This document shows positions 14,101 to 27,059 of a DNA stretch of 64,000 bases, in pieces (the stretch's first letter is position 1; every line of letters begins with the position of its first letter). The notes under the pieces are model-generated. The model did no database searches and was not told where the DNA came from. It saw only the letters and a list, made by a program, of their open reading frames with translations. A program made the translations under genes and the position numbers. Source of the stretch: Progne subis subis (taxonomy: Eukaryota > Chordata > Aves > Passeriformes > Hirundinidae); NCBI GenBank assembly GCA_022316685.1, contig JAKJHU010000065.1, forward strand, positions 1,978,322 to 2,042,321. The letters are read 5' to 3'.

Positions 14101-17100
14101 AGTGGCACTCAGGTTCCAGATTATTCTCGTGGCAGAGGTGGACAACCACCACTGAGATAGTTATTTTCCAATCCCTGAAGAGTTTGAGTCTCTTCTGTCT
14201 TCCCAGGGAAGACCTCGTATCCATCTGTTTAGAGATCTTTCAGTACAGAACCACAGCAGAAGGATCCTTATTGTTCAGAACATTTAATTCTGAGAAGTAT
14301 ACATCTGACATGTGAGAAACAAGTTAAATATTTGTTCTGTATAGTTTGAAATTAAATATGTGAGTATTATCTCTAATGTTCTGAAGTTAAATAGAGTTTT
14401 GTGGCAAATGTTGTCTTCAGGATCTCCTTCTGGCCTAAGAATCAGTCTCATAAAAATTCCATTTGTTTCATTTTCAAACCCAGCCCTGCTTACACTTTTT
14501 TCCCTGCATAATGCACTGTGACACAGTGACAGCTCCTGTATTTACAGACACTCACCCTTCTCAGATGATGCAGGCAGATGAAGGTAATTTTGTAATTTTT
14601 TAGAGGTAAATCTTCACACAACTATTTGTCTTCTAAAATATAATCCCTCTAGTTTTTATGTTTAGAAGGTCATTTAATAAATTATTTGTTAATCTTGTCT
14701 GCTCCTACAACTATTAGATCCACTGTTGTACTGTGCACCATATGTGGTGTGCAAGAGTTTGGAAGGTTGTGTTCACACATGCAATGTGGAAATTTTAGCC
14801 CAATTTTAGGGGAATAAACCCACATAATTTTATAAATGTTGTCATAATTTAATATAAAATTCTTAGTGCTTTATGTTTGAGAAAATGTAAAAGCTTCAGT
14901 TCTGGTTATATTAATTACACCTATTTGATAATATTCTGACTGAAAACCCTGCAGAATGTGATGGTTCAGCCTTCAAGTCACCCTTGTGCTCCTGGGCCAT
15001 AAAAGCGAAAATGTATTTTGACAGTGCCATTCAAGCACTGACTCACAAAGGCCAGTTGGCAAACATCTGTTTCATTTTCTCTGTGGAACTGAGAAAATTT
15101 TTGCTATTGCTTTGCTATTCTGTGTTAATGGGTGGCCATGCAAATATATTCTGTGAGAAACCAAAACCAAAAAAATACTATTTTATACTTTGATTTCTTA
15201 CATGCGGTGGACCTCTCAGTGCCAGTGTTCATTGTGATGGATTGTGGTCACTCTGCTACTGAAGTGAGAGTCCGTGTCCTGGCAAATACAATTCCTGAAG
15301 AGTTTTGCATTTTCCTGGTTATAAACAACAGCTTTATTCAGGTCAGGCTTTATTTCATCAGCTGAGCTCAACAAGACATTTCAGGGAACATTTTGAGACA
15401 TCCCTCTAAGGTAGTTAAGAAAAGTTTAATCCATATGACTGCTGCACAGCTTTGCACTTTGTATTTCCATCCCAGAATAATGTGCAGGGTGAGCTCCAAG
15501 TCAAATGTCCATTGGAATTTCAAGTCTAGTTCTCAACCCAGTTCAGAAAGAGGATAAATGGAAATGGCCAGTTCTGAAACTGGCTTCTCTGGTGTCAGAG
15601 CTAATCCTAAATTTCTGCATGAAGTCCTAGTCCAGATAAAACCCAGCAGGAACTATACTAAGCAAGAACATTTAATTTCTTCAGTAAAGGCTTCTCTTTA
15701 TGGGCATGAAGCAAACTTCAGAGAACCAAATGGAAGAAATCATTTTCTCATGGTAACTGAACACCAAAATCACACAAACACACGTGCTGAGCTGCCCATT
15801 GTAGCTGCTGCTCTGGATGCAGTTTGAGGAGTGACCTAACAAAGTGCAACCATGGCTAGAGAGGACTTGAGAGGCAGGAAAAAGAGATAGTTATTCAACT
15901 TTTCTGAAACCATTTAATAGCTAACAAAAGTTAATTCATCTACGTGCCTTTATATGAGAGACATTTTTTGGTCGAGATCTGGCTGTATGATAATATGGGT
16001 TATTATCTCCCTCACACTCATATTGTCAAATGCACATAAATTGAATGAGAGTCGTGTTTAGTGTGAGAAAGAACAGAGAAAGAGGATGGAAAACACATAG
16101 ACAACACCTACTTTAAAAAATGCTCTAAAATTATTAGCTACTCACAATTGATACTAATTAACAGCTGATGGAGAATCCAAACCCTGCAATTTTGTGTTAA
16201 TTCCCAGATTTACATAAGCACTGCCAATGGGAAACAACTGATGATGTATCCAGATGACAGAGATTGCGTGGTGGGATATTCCTGTGTTTGAAAAACATGA
16301 AAAACACAACCACTACAATTCTGAAATTAAAGGCATAGTAGACTGAGCAGCACTATTTTGGCTTCCACCTTGTTAACCCTCTTCATACTGATTGACCCAT
16401 TATCATCCGTGAAACTATTTTTTTTTTTTTTTTTGAAGAAATGAGTGTTTACGGTGTGAAAAATTACCAGAAAGAGAAAAAAATGTAAGGAATATTTTAA
16501 TCATATTTTATTACTCCTGCACGTATTTAACTGCTTTCTGTCTAGGTCTGCTTTTAAAGTTTTATTACTTCAGCTTTTCAGTACTGAAAACATTTATGGG
16601 AAATGACATGAAGTTCAATAGCTGCTCCTTTTTTTCACAGATTTTTGTTGAACTTGTGCAGCAAAAAGCTTTTTCTAAAAGATGCCTTCAGGAAAATGTC
16701 TTTTACTTCCTCTGCAAAAGCATATTGCTTTGACCACTAAAATATGAGTTTAGAAATGAGAGTAGGTAGTAGCAGATGAAGCAGCTTTGCTGCTGTTTTG
16801 GGAACAGGAAAAAAGTGTGATCACAAAGCAACAATTTGCTACTTTGTGGAAATCAATTCACTATATTCTCTGGCTGTTTCAGGAGTAAAGGGAATTAAAC
16901 ACGTTACACATGGAGAAGCTATTTCTAGTTAGTTTTGCTCTCAGTGTGTGGTCATAATTTTAGTGAAAATTGAATTTGGATATTATTTTAAGAAAAGTAT
17001 AATATGTATAATAAATACATAGTGTGTGATCTTTTAAAAATCAATATAACCTAGCTCAGCATTAATGTGAGCAGATGTATCAGTTTGTGTCTTCAGCACT

Positions 17101-18779
17101 GTGAGTTAAGTGGCCAATTTAAGCACGATAGAATGTCCCAGCTCGCTGTCATTTGACACCTTTCTCTCTCTTTCAGCACTTTTTTCAGCTGTAAATTCCA
17201 AATCACAGATGCAGGCAGTCTCCAGCAAAGCCATGAGCCATACCTTTAGCTGCAGGCACCTCCAAAATCCAATTTTTATCTGACTTCCAGAACCGGGAAC
17301 AAATTCTGAGACACCTGCCCCAGGTGAATTAGGCAATCACAGTAAATGGAGAAGAACCTTAAAGAGAGTAGTTCTTTAAAAAAGGAGACAGGGTAAATAA
17401 AGCAACGCAGAGTAGATGCTCTATAAATAAATTGTGCACAAATAAAGTACAAAACCTGCAAACCTACAAAGGATTTTGTAACAGGCAGCTATTAGGAAGG
17501 AAAACTCTCCCAGCTGAGGGATCTGTGCCTTCTAGATGGAAACCTCTCCAACAAAGGCAATTCAACAAGAGAGAAATACCTTTTCCCAGCAAAGCTCTTA
17601 TTATCTCCTGACAAATGTAAATGTGCTTTGACCTAACAGAGCACCCAGGCACAGGTACTTTGTCACTTGCAGTCGGGTTTACTCGTGCTCATAATTCTTT
17701 GCTTTTTGCCTCTGATGCCTTGTAGCTCTTCTGCTTCCTCCTGGCTTAGGTGAGTCCTGGCTGGCTGAGACCTGGAGTCACACTGAGAGCTTCCACACAC
17801 GTGTGGAAATTACTTCAGGTGGTTTCTTACATTCTTATGTGCTTGGCTTTTGTAGTGGGTATCTGTTGTTAGACCAGAGTTTCACGGGCTGAGGCAAATA
17901 TTTGATTGCTTTGCTGAAATGGTTTAATGTAGACATTAAAGAGGAACAGTTCTCTCTTCAAAAACTGACCTCCTCTTTCTCTTGATGGTTTTGAATGTTT
18001 TCTACAATCTAACAAGATCTAGGATTTGTGCTTTATTAGAAGATAAATAGATCTACTTATAATGAAATATAAGGTTTCTGTTGAGATACTGATGCGTTAA
18101 TATAGATCTATCTGTCATATCTACATCTGTCAGACTTACTGTATTACCTGTACTGATTTATTTTTTTTCCTCATTTTCCTTCTTAATTCTTAAGATTACT
18201 GAGGTTATTTAATTTCTGAAACTCAGAATAAAAACCAATACATGTTTACTTTAGCAAAGAAACTTGGGCGTTTTTTAGAAAACAACACAATCCTTCCTGC
18301 CCACAAATTGCCTTCAGTAATAGCATTTGAGAGAGTGATACTTGATACATAAATCATTAATTTGTGCCTTGGAAAGGTGGATGAAAGTTGAAAGAATGAT
18401 CTTCACTTAACAGTGACTCTACATGGGATTATATAAAATATAGATTTTGAACTTGTGAGAGACTATTGTGACTGTCGATTTTGAACTATGTAATTTTATG
18501 AATGAGTCACTGTAGTATGTCTAATGGCTGTGACCGAGAGAGAACTGAGTTTTTAGGAAAACAGTGATGCAAAGTCCTTTGCAGGCCCACAGTTTGCACT
18601 TCCTTCACAAGGGACATCAGACAATGTTTAATCCATGGTGTGCAGCACTGATATCATCCTGCCTTAGTTACCAGAAGGACATGTCAAATACCAGAGAGAA
18701 ATCGAAATATAATTTCACCAAGACACCTCTTAGTCTCTAAGGGAAAAAGCTGGCAAAGTGGTCTGAAAGATTTATTTCC
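11186..18779. other. Intergenic sequence, no supportable gene
   Basis: AT-rich sequence without recognisable exons or RNA genes. Items seen are a (TA)9 run followed by a T run (12789-12818), an imperfect GCTTGTGAAG/GTGAAGGAATG duplication at about 14033-14092, a 16-T run near 16419-16434, and a palindrome centred on a CACGTG E-box at 17791-17808. Open frames of up to 133 codons have no familiar motif. Confidence 0.6.
12789..12818 (+). repeat. (TA)n microsatellite with poly-T tail
   Basis: Nine TA dinucleotides at 12789-12806 are followed directly by a run of T to 12818. It is a simple repeat likely to vary in length between individuals. Confidence 0.9.
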
Positions 18780-18925
18780 CATTGCCCTTTGCCAGCTTGT
18801 ATAAATCATGTTACCTCCTTAGTGGTACTTAAAAACTCCAGTGCTGCCTTTTTTTATTATTTTGCCCGGGATCGCTGTCAGGCTGACAGACATAAAATTA
18901 CCTCGGTCCTTCCATTCACATTGTT
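18780..18925. promoter_or_regulatory. Candidate conserved element with TGACAG palindrome
   Basis: This stretch is higher in complexity than its neighbours, contains CCCGGGATCG and CCTCGG, and holds the inverted pair CTGTCAGGCTGACAG at 18875-18889. TGACAG is the core bound by TALE homeodomain proteins (MEIS, TGIF, PREP). Regulatory function is an inference from motif and texture only. Confidence 0.3.
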
Positions 18926-21900
18926 TGGCACGACTTAGATGTTTTTTTCACTAAAGCTGAATTTTAATACTGAATTCTCCTTCCAAGCTGGGAGACTGCC
19001 CTTGGAAAATATAAGAATAATATCTGATACTGTATTGTCCACATCATGACACCACAAACATATGTAATCGAGACATTAAATGCTTTTCTATATAATTAGG
19101 CTTTACATCTAAAAGGAAAAACCTGTAGCAGTAAAGAATTACTTAAAATATGATTTTCTTTTGGTAAGATTTAACTTGTGTGCGGTTGGAATTGGAATAC
19201 TTATTCTCCTGAGCTGCTTAATCCAGCACTCAGTGAGCACAGGATGATTTTGCAACACTGGAATTCCTGCACACAGGAGTGCAAGTTGGAGTGATAGCTT
19301 GTAATATTGCATAAAGGTTTACAGTGGTTTATTTAGAGGTCAAATTATGACAAGTTAAAATATCTTGCTAGTTATTAAGTAATTTGCAGAAGCAGATTAG
19401 TGCTCATGAGAACTCAAAACCATCACGGGTTGATTATGAATTCAGAAGGTCCTTCAAGAGAGCATTCTGGATTATCAATGTATGCATTGCATTTTTAAAT
19501 ATAAAAGAAGCAAAATACTATTGAGGACTTTTCTGGAGTGGCCACACTCATTCTTTGTTGCAGATGAAAAAAAAAAAAAAATCAAATGTTAATTTTAGTA
19601 GTGCTTTGATTAAATATATTGGTGTAGCAGGAGCATCTTTATAGTGAATAGAGACTTTATATGCTATTAAAAAAGAAGGAAAAGCATTACTTAGGAAACT
19701 TTTAAAAATCAATATGCTGTCTCTTAGGTTTCTCTGTGGAGTTCCAGAGTTACTACTTTAATACTTTACATCACATGCTAAATAGGTGATGATTAAAACT
19801 AAGCTCTGATGTATCTCGTAGCTTCAACTTCGTTGCAGAAGTATCATGATTAGAAGACTGCTTCTCCAATAAAAAGTATTACTTTATTCAACACAATGTG
19901 TTTTCCTGAAGATTTGGTGCTTTATCTTTCCAAATTTGATGCTACTTCCATGTCCAATTTAATGGCTTTAAATTACTATAAATTACTTCAGTAACATCAC
20001 ATAATTTTTCACTTTTAATTTATCACAGAGGTATTTAACTTTTTCCTTTCCCTCTCCATGAAAAAACTACTTAATATTAAAATGTGCCATTTTAGTCTCA
20101 TTAAATAATAAATTTTGACATGATTTATTGTATTTACAATTACTTGTAGTAGTGATTCCATCGAAAACCATAGGATCAAGGTGTATTTTACAGTGCGTAG
20201 AATCTATTATGAGAAATCTCATGGAACATATTCTTTTAATATAAATAAGACTGTTGAAAATATGAAGCTGAATTCCACCTGCGTGTTCACAGCACTGTGA
20301 CCGAGTTGTTACCTAACATGAGTGAGTTGTCTTTCATTTAATCTTCATTGCTCTGCTGGAATAGCTCCTGCAGCAGAAAATCCTAACACTACTGAAATTA
20401 GCAGCATAATTCCCTCTGGTTTCCTTGATTTTTTCCCTTGATTTTCCTTGATTTTCCTGGCAATTCCATGATTTTATCCTAAATGCATAACCTTTCCCGA
20501 TGCTGATAAAATCGATACAAAGCAATGAAAGCTACTGTGGAGGGATGCCCACAAATAATCAGATTGATTGTAACTAAATCAGACAATTACTGCTGTGCTT
20601 ACGTGGGATGCAAACCTACAGAAACCTTGGTCCTTGGTTCAATAAGCACATCCAGAAACCTCTGGGCTGCCTGTCATTGCAGGGGGGGATTTTGGCCCAG
20701 GGAATAGGTGCCTTCAATGGCATTTTTGCCTGCTTGCCCCAGCAAAACACTTGGCTCCAAGCTCTGCACTGCCCGTGATTGCTCTGTAAAGCAATTAGCT
20801 AACTAGCCTTGTTCTTCCAGCTACGCTGACATCAGCAGCGGTGCTGGTGGCCAAGGAGCTTTGGCATGGATCTCTTTGTTGTAATGTCATCAAATAGAGC
20901 ATCTGTAGTAGCTTCAGCGCAGCCTGAAACCCAGGAGAGTGGAGGCTCTTAGGGGAAGGTCAGGCAGGAGGTAAGAAGGGTGTCCAGACATTTATATTAG
21001 GCAGCACTCAATGACACAGAGGTGAGAAATGAAAAGGTTGTTTGAATGTGCACTCAGAAAACGGGGAATGTGTAGAGAAAAAGAAATGCAGGTTGCACAG
21101 TGGTGAGTTTTATTTAGCGTGGAAAACCTGGGCAAAGTATTCTGAATCTGATTAAGGGAATGGTTGGATAAAATGCATTTTGCAGCCTTTTTTTGGCAGT
21201 TCTTAGGCTTCAGACATTACTTCAACAACCTCTTCACAGCAGAGAATGTGTCAATTAATAAAAGAAGCTATGCAGTGTTACTGCATGCTCGGGTGTGGAG
21301 AAGCCAGGAAGGCACTAGCTTCTCTTTTTCTCTGGTTGACTAAGCTACTTACTCGATACTAAGGGTTTAATTAAAGTAACTTCAAGTTAAAAAAAAAATA
21401 ATTAGTTCTTCTATTTTGTCTGATATCTCATGAATCTAAGAGGGTCAGTGAATTCCTTCCTTCACGCTGCTGAATTTAAGGCCGGTGATCTGATGCAGAA
21501 TGGGCCAGCTGACCTTTTATACAAAAAGCAATATAGAATATTAGAAATTAGAATATAAGATAAATGCCCTGTTGGGAAGAATTTTCAGCTTTGGGGTTAT
21601 TTTATGGTGCCAAAATAGGGCTCATGACCGATCCTGAAGTACCCATTCTTTCAGATCTGCTGTCAGATTTTAGTAAGGTTCCCACTGAAAATACAGGTAC
21701 TACCGCTCTGCTTTGGTTCTGCCTATGGAGTGAGCCACGGGTTTCTGTGGAAAGAAGACAGAAATCAGTGGAGGATTGCAAACTCGTGCCTCAATTTGAG
21801 TTCACTTCAAAGTAAAGTTGGAAAATGAAATTTGAAACATCCTATATTTGCAAAGGATTGTGAATTGCTGTGGAAAGCTTTTTATGTCTCCTAATGCCAT

Positions 21901-22899
21901 ACCTCTTTAGTGATCCTCTGCTTTAATAGCAGTAGGATCAATGGCCACTCAGTTTATAATGAGTCATCTCTGCTTTTCCAGCTCTTTCAAATCCTGTTTC
22001 TGAAGGCTGGAGTAACATTCACTCACTTTTTGTGTTCACCCTGAGTTCTTTCTGCAAAATCACTCTTAAAGGGTCACTGTTGTTTGACATTTTATTTGTT
22101 GCAAATAATCTATCAACACAGCTTCCTTTTGTTAGTGGTTATTCTAGATGGCACAATATTTTATTGTTCTTAAAATCCTATTTATTCAGTGTCCTCTGCA
22201 AGCTGTGTTCTCTTTTCTGCATTTCACTTCTCTTTACTGCATAGATATTAAATAGAGGAGGGCATTTGCATTTCTTGCTCTATCTTATTGTCTTGTTAAC
22301 TCCTGCCAGGCACAGGTTCTGTTATAAGCTCAGGAGATGTTTCCCTGTTGATCTTCACATCACTTAAGTATTTTGAGATCCTTTATTGTTTTTCTTTGCA
22401 GTGGTCTCACTTTGTCAATTCTGCCACACTTACACAGTGCTGTTGTTGGGTTTGGGGTTGGTTTTTATTTTTTTTGCATCCTTTCAGTTCCAGTTCATAA
22501 TTCTCTTAATCCTCTTCGGATTTTGTGTTATATGTATGTCATATACCTTCTATTTTTCCTCAAGATCTCTTTTGACATTCTTAGTCATCCACATCTCTCT
22601 CATCCCTCTTTTATGTTTAGAATAGCTGATCTTTCTCATGCTCTTGCAATCCCTTGCCCTCCCTTCCTTGCCCCAACTCCTGGTTTATCCATTATTTAGG
22701 ACTGGATATGGCTGGATTGAAAGAAATACCAGATCTCATGGAAGTCAATGATATTGAGTGTCTGCCTATTTCGGGGAAGCATCGATGTTTGGCTCCAGAG
22801 GTTCTGAGTCAGCCTTTGCCCCCAGGCCACCGCTGCATCGCTGGCTCACTTGCACAGCAGAGGACCGAAAAGATACAGATTCTGCTTGCCAAAAGGGAA
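18926..22899. other. Intergenic sequence, no supportable gene
   Basis: No exon, RNA gene or transposon is recognised. The stretch includes an A run near 19567-19580, a short CCTTGATTTT-type tandem at about 20422-20460, and an A run near 21389-21400. Hydrophobic-looking frames around 22030-22700 come from T-rich DNA and do not resemble a known membrane protein. Confidence 0.6.
20422..20460 (+). repeat. Imperfect tandem of CCTTGATTTT
   Basis: Three neighbouring copies of a CCTTGATTTT-like unit with small length differences occur here, followed by a related CCATGATTTT about 15 bp further on. This is a small, decayed minisatellite-like duplication. Confidence 0.6.
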
Positions 22900-23210
22900 A
22901 TCTGTACGTAAGCAGGACGCTTGGGCGGAGGTAAAATAATAAACTGCTGCGTTTTTCAGATGATGCGCTGCATTTCTAGGAAGCCAAACGCCGTTCTTCT
23001 GCAGAAAGTGTCAGCTAATGCACTGCGAAAGGTGGCATCTGGTTTTAGAGTGGGCACCTCTCCGCCAGAGGCAAGATCAAATCCGTCTTCTGTGCACACA
23101 CTCCAACCCCAAACGTTCGTATTTGAATAGAATTTAATTAGTGCTTCTAATGAAATTATAACATTGCAATATTTTATCTGAAAACAAAAGATTTGAAGGA
23201 GGGAGAAAAA
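22900..23210. promoter_or_regulatory. Candidate conserved noncoding element
   Basis: The block keeps scattered CpGs (TACGTAAGCAGGACGC, GATGCGCTGC, AAACGCCG, AACGTTCG) and passes into TTAATTAGTGCTTCTAATGA, which is rich in homeodomain cores. This mixture of retained CpG and TAAT motifs in otherwise plain intergenic DNA is typical of vertebrate enhancers. It lies about 9.7 kb upstream of the CACNA1D start. No function can be read directly. Confidence 0.35.
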
Positions 23211-26159
23211 GAATGTTTCACGGGGGTTTAAATTCAAGCTCATGAGGGAGTTTTCCTTTCTGTTTTTGCATACCTTTGTTCCTCACGTTTCCTGTGTAGC
23301 CAAACAGCTCAGTATTCTAAAAAATATGTCCACAACCACCCTTTTTGGAGGCCCCTGTTCCATTTGCTCTCTCCAGAGTTCTGAAGCTCTCTCTCCCAGG
23401 CAACACCACGCCTCACTGCCACAAATGAGGAACAGCTTAATGCCTCCTTTTAATCAGCTTCTCCCCAACTGGAGCGAGTGTCCATGTGTGGGTGCATGAG
23501 AGCTGGGGGTTCCTCAGTCCCTCCTGCAGAACATTCCCAGGTGAAATCCACAGCTCAGGAATATGGGAAGGCAGCATTAGCCACCTTTTCCTGTGCCAGG
23601 CACTGAAAGCAGTACAAGATCTGCAGTACTCTCCCTTTCTTATTTTTTTTTAACTTGTTGTCGTCAAAACTGCCTGAAATATTTTTGAGCTCCTTTTTCT
23701 CCTTTTCACTCTGAAAGAAAATTTTCAACTACAATATATTCTTCAATTAGGGCTGCTCAGTGGAGACATGGCACAGATGGAGGGAGGTACTTTGTGGATG
23801 TCTTCACATTTTGGCAATCCAGGACTACGTCTGGGGGTTGGTCTAATATCTGACATGCTTTAATTTACCTTGGAGTGTATGCCTGACTGCAAGACACTAA
23901 GAAACTGCATTGTTAGCCAGGGATCTCCTTGACAAAGGTCACAATCATTTGAATTTCCATTGAGAACACAGTGTACTGAGGGCTAAAGCAGTTCTGAGGT
24001 TTCTCTGAGACAGAAAACTTTCAAAAATAGTGATGCTTGAGACAGTCTTTCCTAGAATTTTTAAAAGAAATGTGTTTTTCTCTTTCACTTTTGTTTATGC
24101 TTTGAATTCTTAAACATATTTGCGCTGGAATTCATGAAAGGCTGTGTAAGACACCAAGTACAGCTGTAACCTGCCCACCCTGTGTGACTCCAGAATGGCA
24201 TTTTGTGTGCATAGGGCACACACAAGTGGTTTATATTGCTAAGTACTATATTAGCTATATTGGCTCTCAGGGGGCTAAAAATGCTAAAAATTATTTCACT
24301 GTCATCAGGCATTATTTAACCCACTGTACTGCACACAAACTAGGTCAAAATGTGCTGCGGCTGTGCAGAGCCCTTAAACGTAAATCAACTTATCTAAATT
24401 GAACCTTAAAGGGAAATTCACCATTTGGTTTGTTTACAATTTTCTAAATTCAGTGTGAGACAAGAGGAAGCAGTCTGTACCTTTAAAGAATTAAAATATG
24501 CCCATAAGTAAGCTCAATCACTTGCCTTTGTAGAGAACAAAACAAAACCCCCTCATCTACTAAATCAGCTAGAAGCTGAAAATAAATTTTGAGACTTTAC
24601 TCTATTTTTTTTTTTTTAAACTGTGTATTTATATGGAACAGCAAACACAGATTATGCCTTAGTGATTTTTATGGATTCGGCATCTGTTCCTTTGCTTTTA
24701 TTCACATATTTTCATAGCCATAATCTCTAGTTTCTTATTTGATGATGCAAGCCTTTCAGATGTAGAAATGGATAAAAATCTTACTGAATCTAGCGAGAGT
24801 CATTTTCAGGAAATAATCCCTTTATTAGACCTCTAGAGAGGAAAAAAAAATAAAAAAGCAACATGCATATTAACTGACTGAAGATATTAGTGTCCAGCAT
24901 TTCCCTAGCTAGGTTCCTGCACCGAGAAATGCTTGGAGAATTCTCTACAATAACAAACTGGAAAAGCCCCAAGACATAATCCACCTGATCCTATGTTTTA
25001 TTTTGCATAAGAGAGCTCTGTTTGAAATTGCAGTGTGCTGACAGGTCTGTCAGCTGTCTCAAGCCGATATCCATGGTGGGATACAACCCCTTCCCTGGGA
25101 AGTGGTACCTGCTTTGAGACACCAGCTCCACAGTCACTGAAAGGAGCATTACGCAGAAGTTCAAAGCTGTAAGTGAGCTGCATCAACAAGCCAACTGTGT
25201 GAGGCAGGTGATTATAAAATATTGAGATTTGGCTGCACTCGCTGATTTTCAATTAGCTTCAAGGGCATGCAGAAGAAAGCAAAAGTGTGACAGAATTTGT
25301 TAGTTGTTTTAGAAATATTAATACGATGCAAAGCTGGAATATTTCCATGGAATTAAACACATCACAGCACATCCTCATTTGATGTGCTTGGGCAGTGATG
25401 TCTCTGATGACAGAAAAATCCCCAAACCCTCCGAGTGACAAAGTGTATCTCACGAGCCCCTTTTGGTAAATGCACCTGCTAACTGAAACACAGAAAGGGT
25501 CTGTAGTGTGCTGAAGGAATTTTGTTATTTGCATCTCCTCTATTACTGATTGAAAGCTCCACTGTTGCCGTGTCTACCACTAACGTGATCCCTCGGTGCT
25601 TTTCTATAGGGATTTGTTTCCCTATTCTATTAAGCTGGTCTTTGTGTTGTTAAGAGCTACACAGTACAGTCTTAAGATATGAAAGGATATTTACTTTGCT
25701 TCCTTATTTATGCTTTTGTCCTTCCAAGCTCTTTGAACTCCAGCGAAAGCACTGTTGTCAGAGGTTTGACCTAACATGGTCCTGTGTTGAATGTCACCAT
25801 AAAGCCAGGAAGAAAATTTCTTGGTAGGGTAGAAATCTGGACATCCTACAGCATTTGAAGAGACAGGGAAAGGAATTTTTGAATAATACATAACTCATAC
25901 GTGTGTTTAGATACTCATAAAGACAAAGATTGATCATTTATTCAAGGTGTTAATGTTAAAGCCAAAGATGGGAACTTTACGTGTCAGTCTCTGTTCTACC
26001 TGGTGAGGCACTTGAAAAAAATATTGTCGTATCATTTAGTACTGAGATTATACCACACTTCCTAAATTATTTACGTGCAATCTTTTACTCCTGTGAGTAA
26101 TGCAGCTCATTGGATCTATTTGTAAGACTGATGGATTTTAAAGAAAAATTACCTTAAAC
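23211..26159. other. Intergenic sequence, no supportable gene
   Basis: No gene or transposon is recognised. A perfect 8-bp inverted repeat with a 2-base centre lies at 25037-25054, and T or A runs occur near 24606-24618 and 24841-24850. Confidence 0.6.
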
Positions 26160-26690
26160 GTTCGCTCTAGATCTGATCTAGACTTATGTTCGTGTGCAGT
26201 AGCGTTGTATATTTGCCTCCCCCATTCTCTAATGCAGTTACTGTGTTTGTCCTCTCGTTCTGTAGGCCTGTGATCGTATCATCATCCTGTTCCTGTTTCA
26301 GTGTGGGCTGTCAATGCCAATAAAAACGACTGCATTTTCCCTAGTAGGTACCAGTTAGCACAGAGAGAAAGCTTTCTTCTTACAGTTGTTAATTCCTACT
26401 TTAAAACCAGTTTGTGCCTATTTCTTGACCTGCTCATTGTGAAACAGGTACGGGCAAATCCCGCGTGCTTTTGCAGCAGTAGGAAATCGCCTTCCAACAG
26501 AATAAGTTTGAAATACGTTTTGTGTCGTGTCCATTGCTGAACACATAAATTAATTATCGGTTTGAAAAGATAAATATGAATATTTACCTTTAATTTCTGG
26601 CTGTAAGTCTGGCTGTACATGGTGTAGTGCATATCCTTGCAAAAGACAGGATGGATCACGTGAAACCGTGTCATGACACAGCCCCAGAAT
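26160..26690. promoter_or_regulatory. Candidate conserved noncoding element
   Basis: CpGs persist through this AT-moderate stretch (AACGTTCGCTC, GTAGCGTTG, GATCGTATC, AAACGACTG, AATCCCGCGTGC, TACGTTTTGTGTCGTG), alongside AATTAATTATCGG and a perfect 12-bp palindrome GTGTCATGACAC at 26668-26679. Intergenic DNA under germline methylation normally loses CpG, so retention hints at constraint or hypomethylation. It lies about 6 kb upstream of the CACNA1D start. Confidence 0.35.
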
Positions 26691-26993
26691 GAAGTAGGAC
26701 ATTTCTTGACCTTGGTGTGCTCAACCGTGCAGCTGTAGTCTTCTTATGACAAGGAATGTCTCTCAGAGTAATGTTTAAAATCTGTTTGGGAAAGGTTCTA
26801 CAGAGAAATTTGCTAAATTTAAGTTTCCTCTATCTACCAAGAGAGAAACATTTTTTTGAAGCCCAGGCAATGCGTGATGTTTAGTAACTGAAGAATCTGG
26901 TTAATAACCTCAGAATTTGATTTCACTCCGTGTTCTGCTAAGTGTTAAAGCACGTGATTTTTTGGCATATTCCCTAATATCCGTGTCAAGCTC

Positions 26994-27035
26994 TTTGCCA
27001 GCACGAGTAAAATAAATTCTACTCGTACCGGCAAA
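26994..27035 (-). other. Inverted repeat / potential RNA hairpin
   Basis: Arms 26994-27009 and 27020-27035 flank a 10-nt loop. On the + strand there are two A.C-type mismatches, but on a minus-strand transcript both become G:U pairs, giving an uninterrupted 16-bp stem. It immediately precedes the CpG-rich block at 27060. Confidence 0.5.
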
Positions 27036-27059
27036 ACGCCTTCCAGATAGCACAGCAGA

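Noticed and set aside
22370..22700. Hydrophobic frames suggesting a membrane protein
   Set aside because: T-rich DNA gives Phe/Leu-rich translations; two overlapping frames are equally hydrophobic and neither matches a family.
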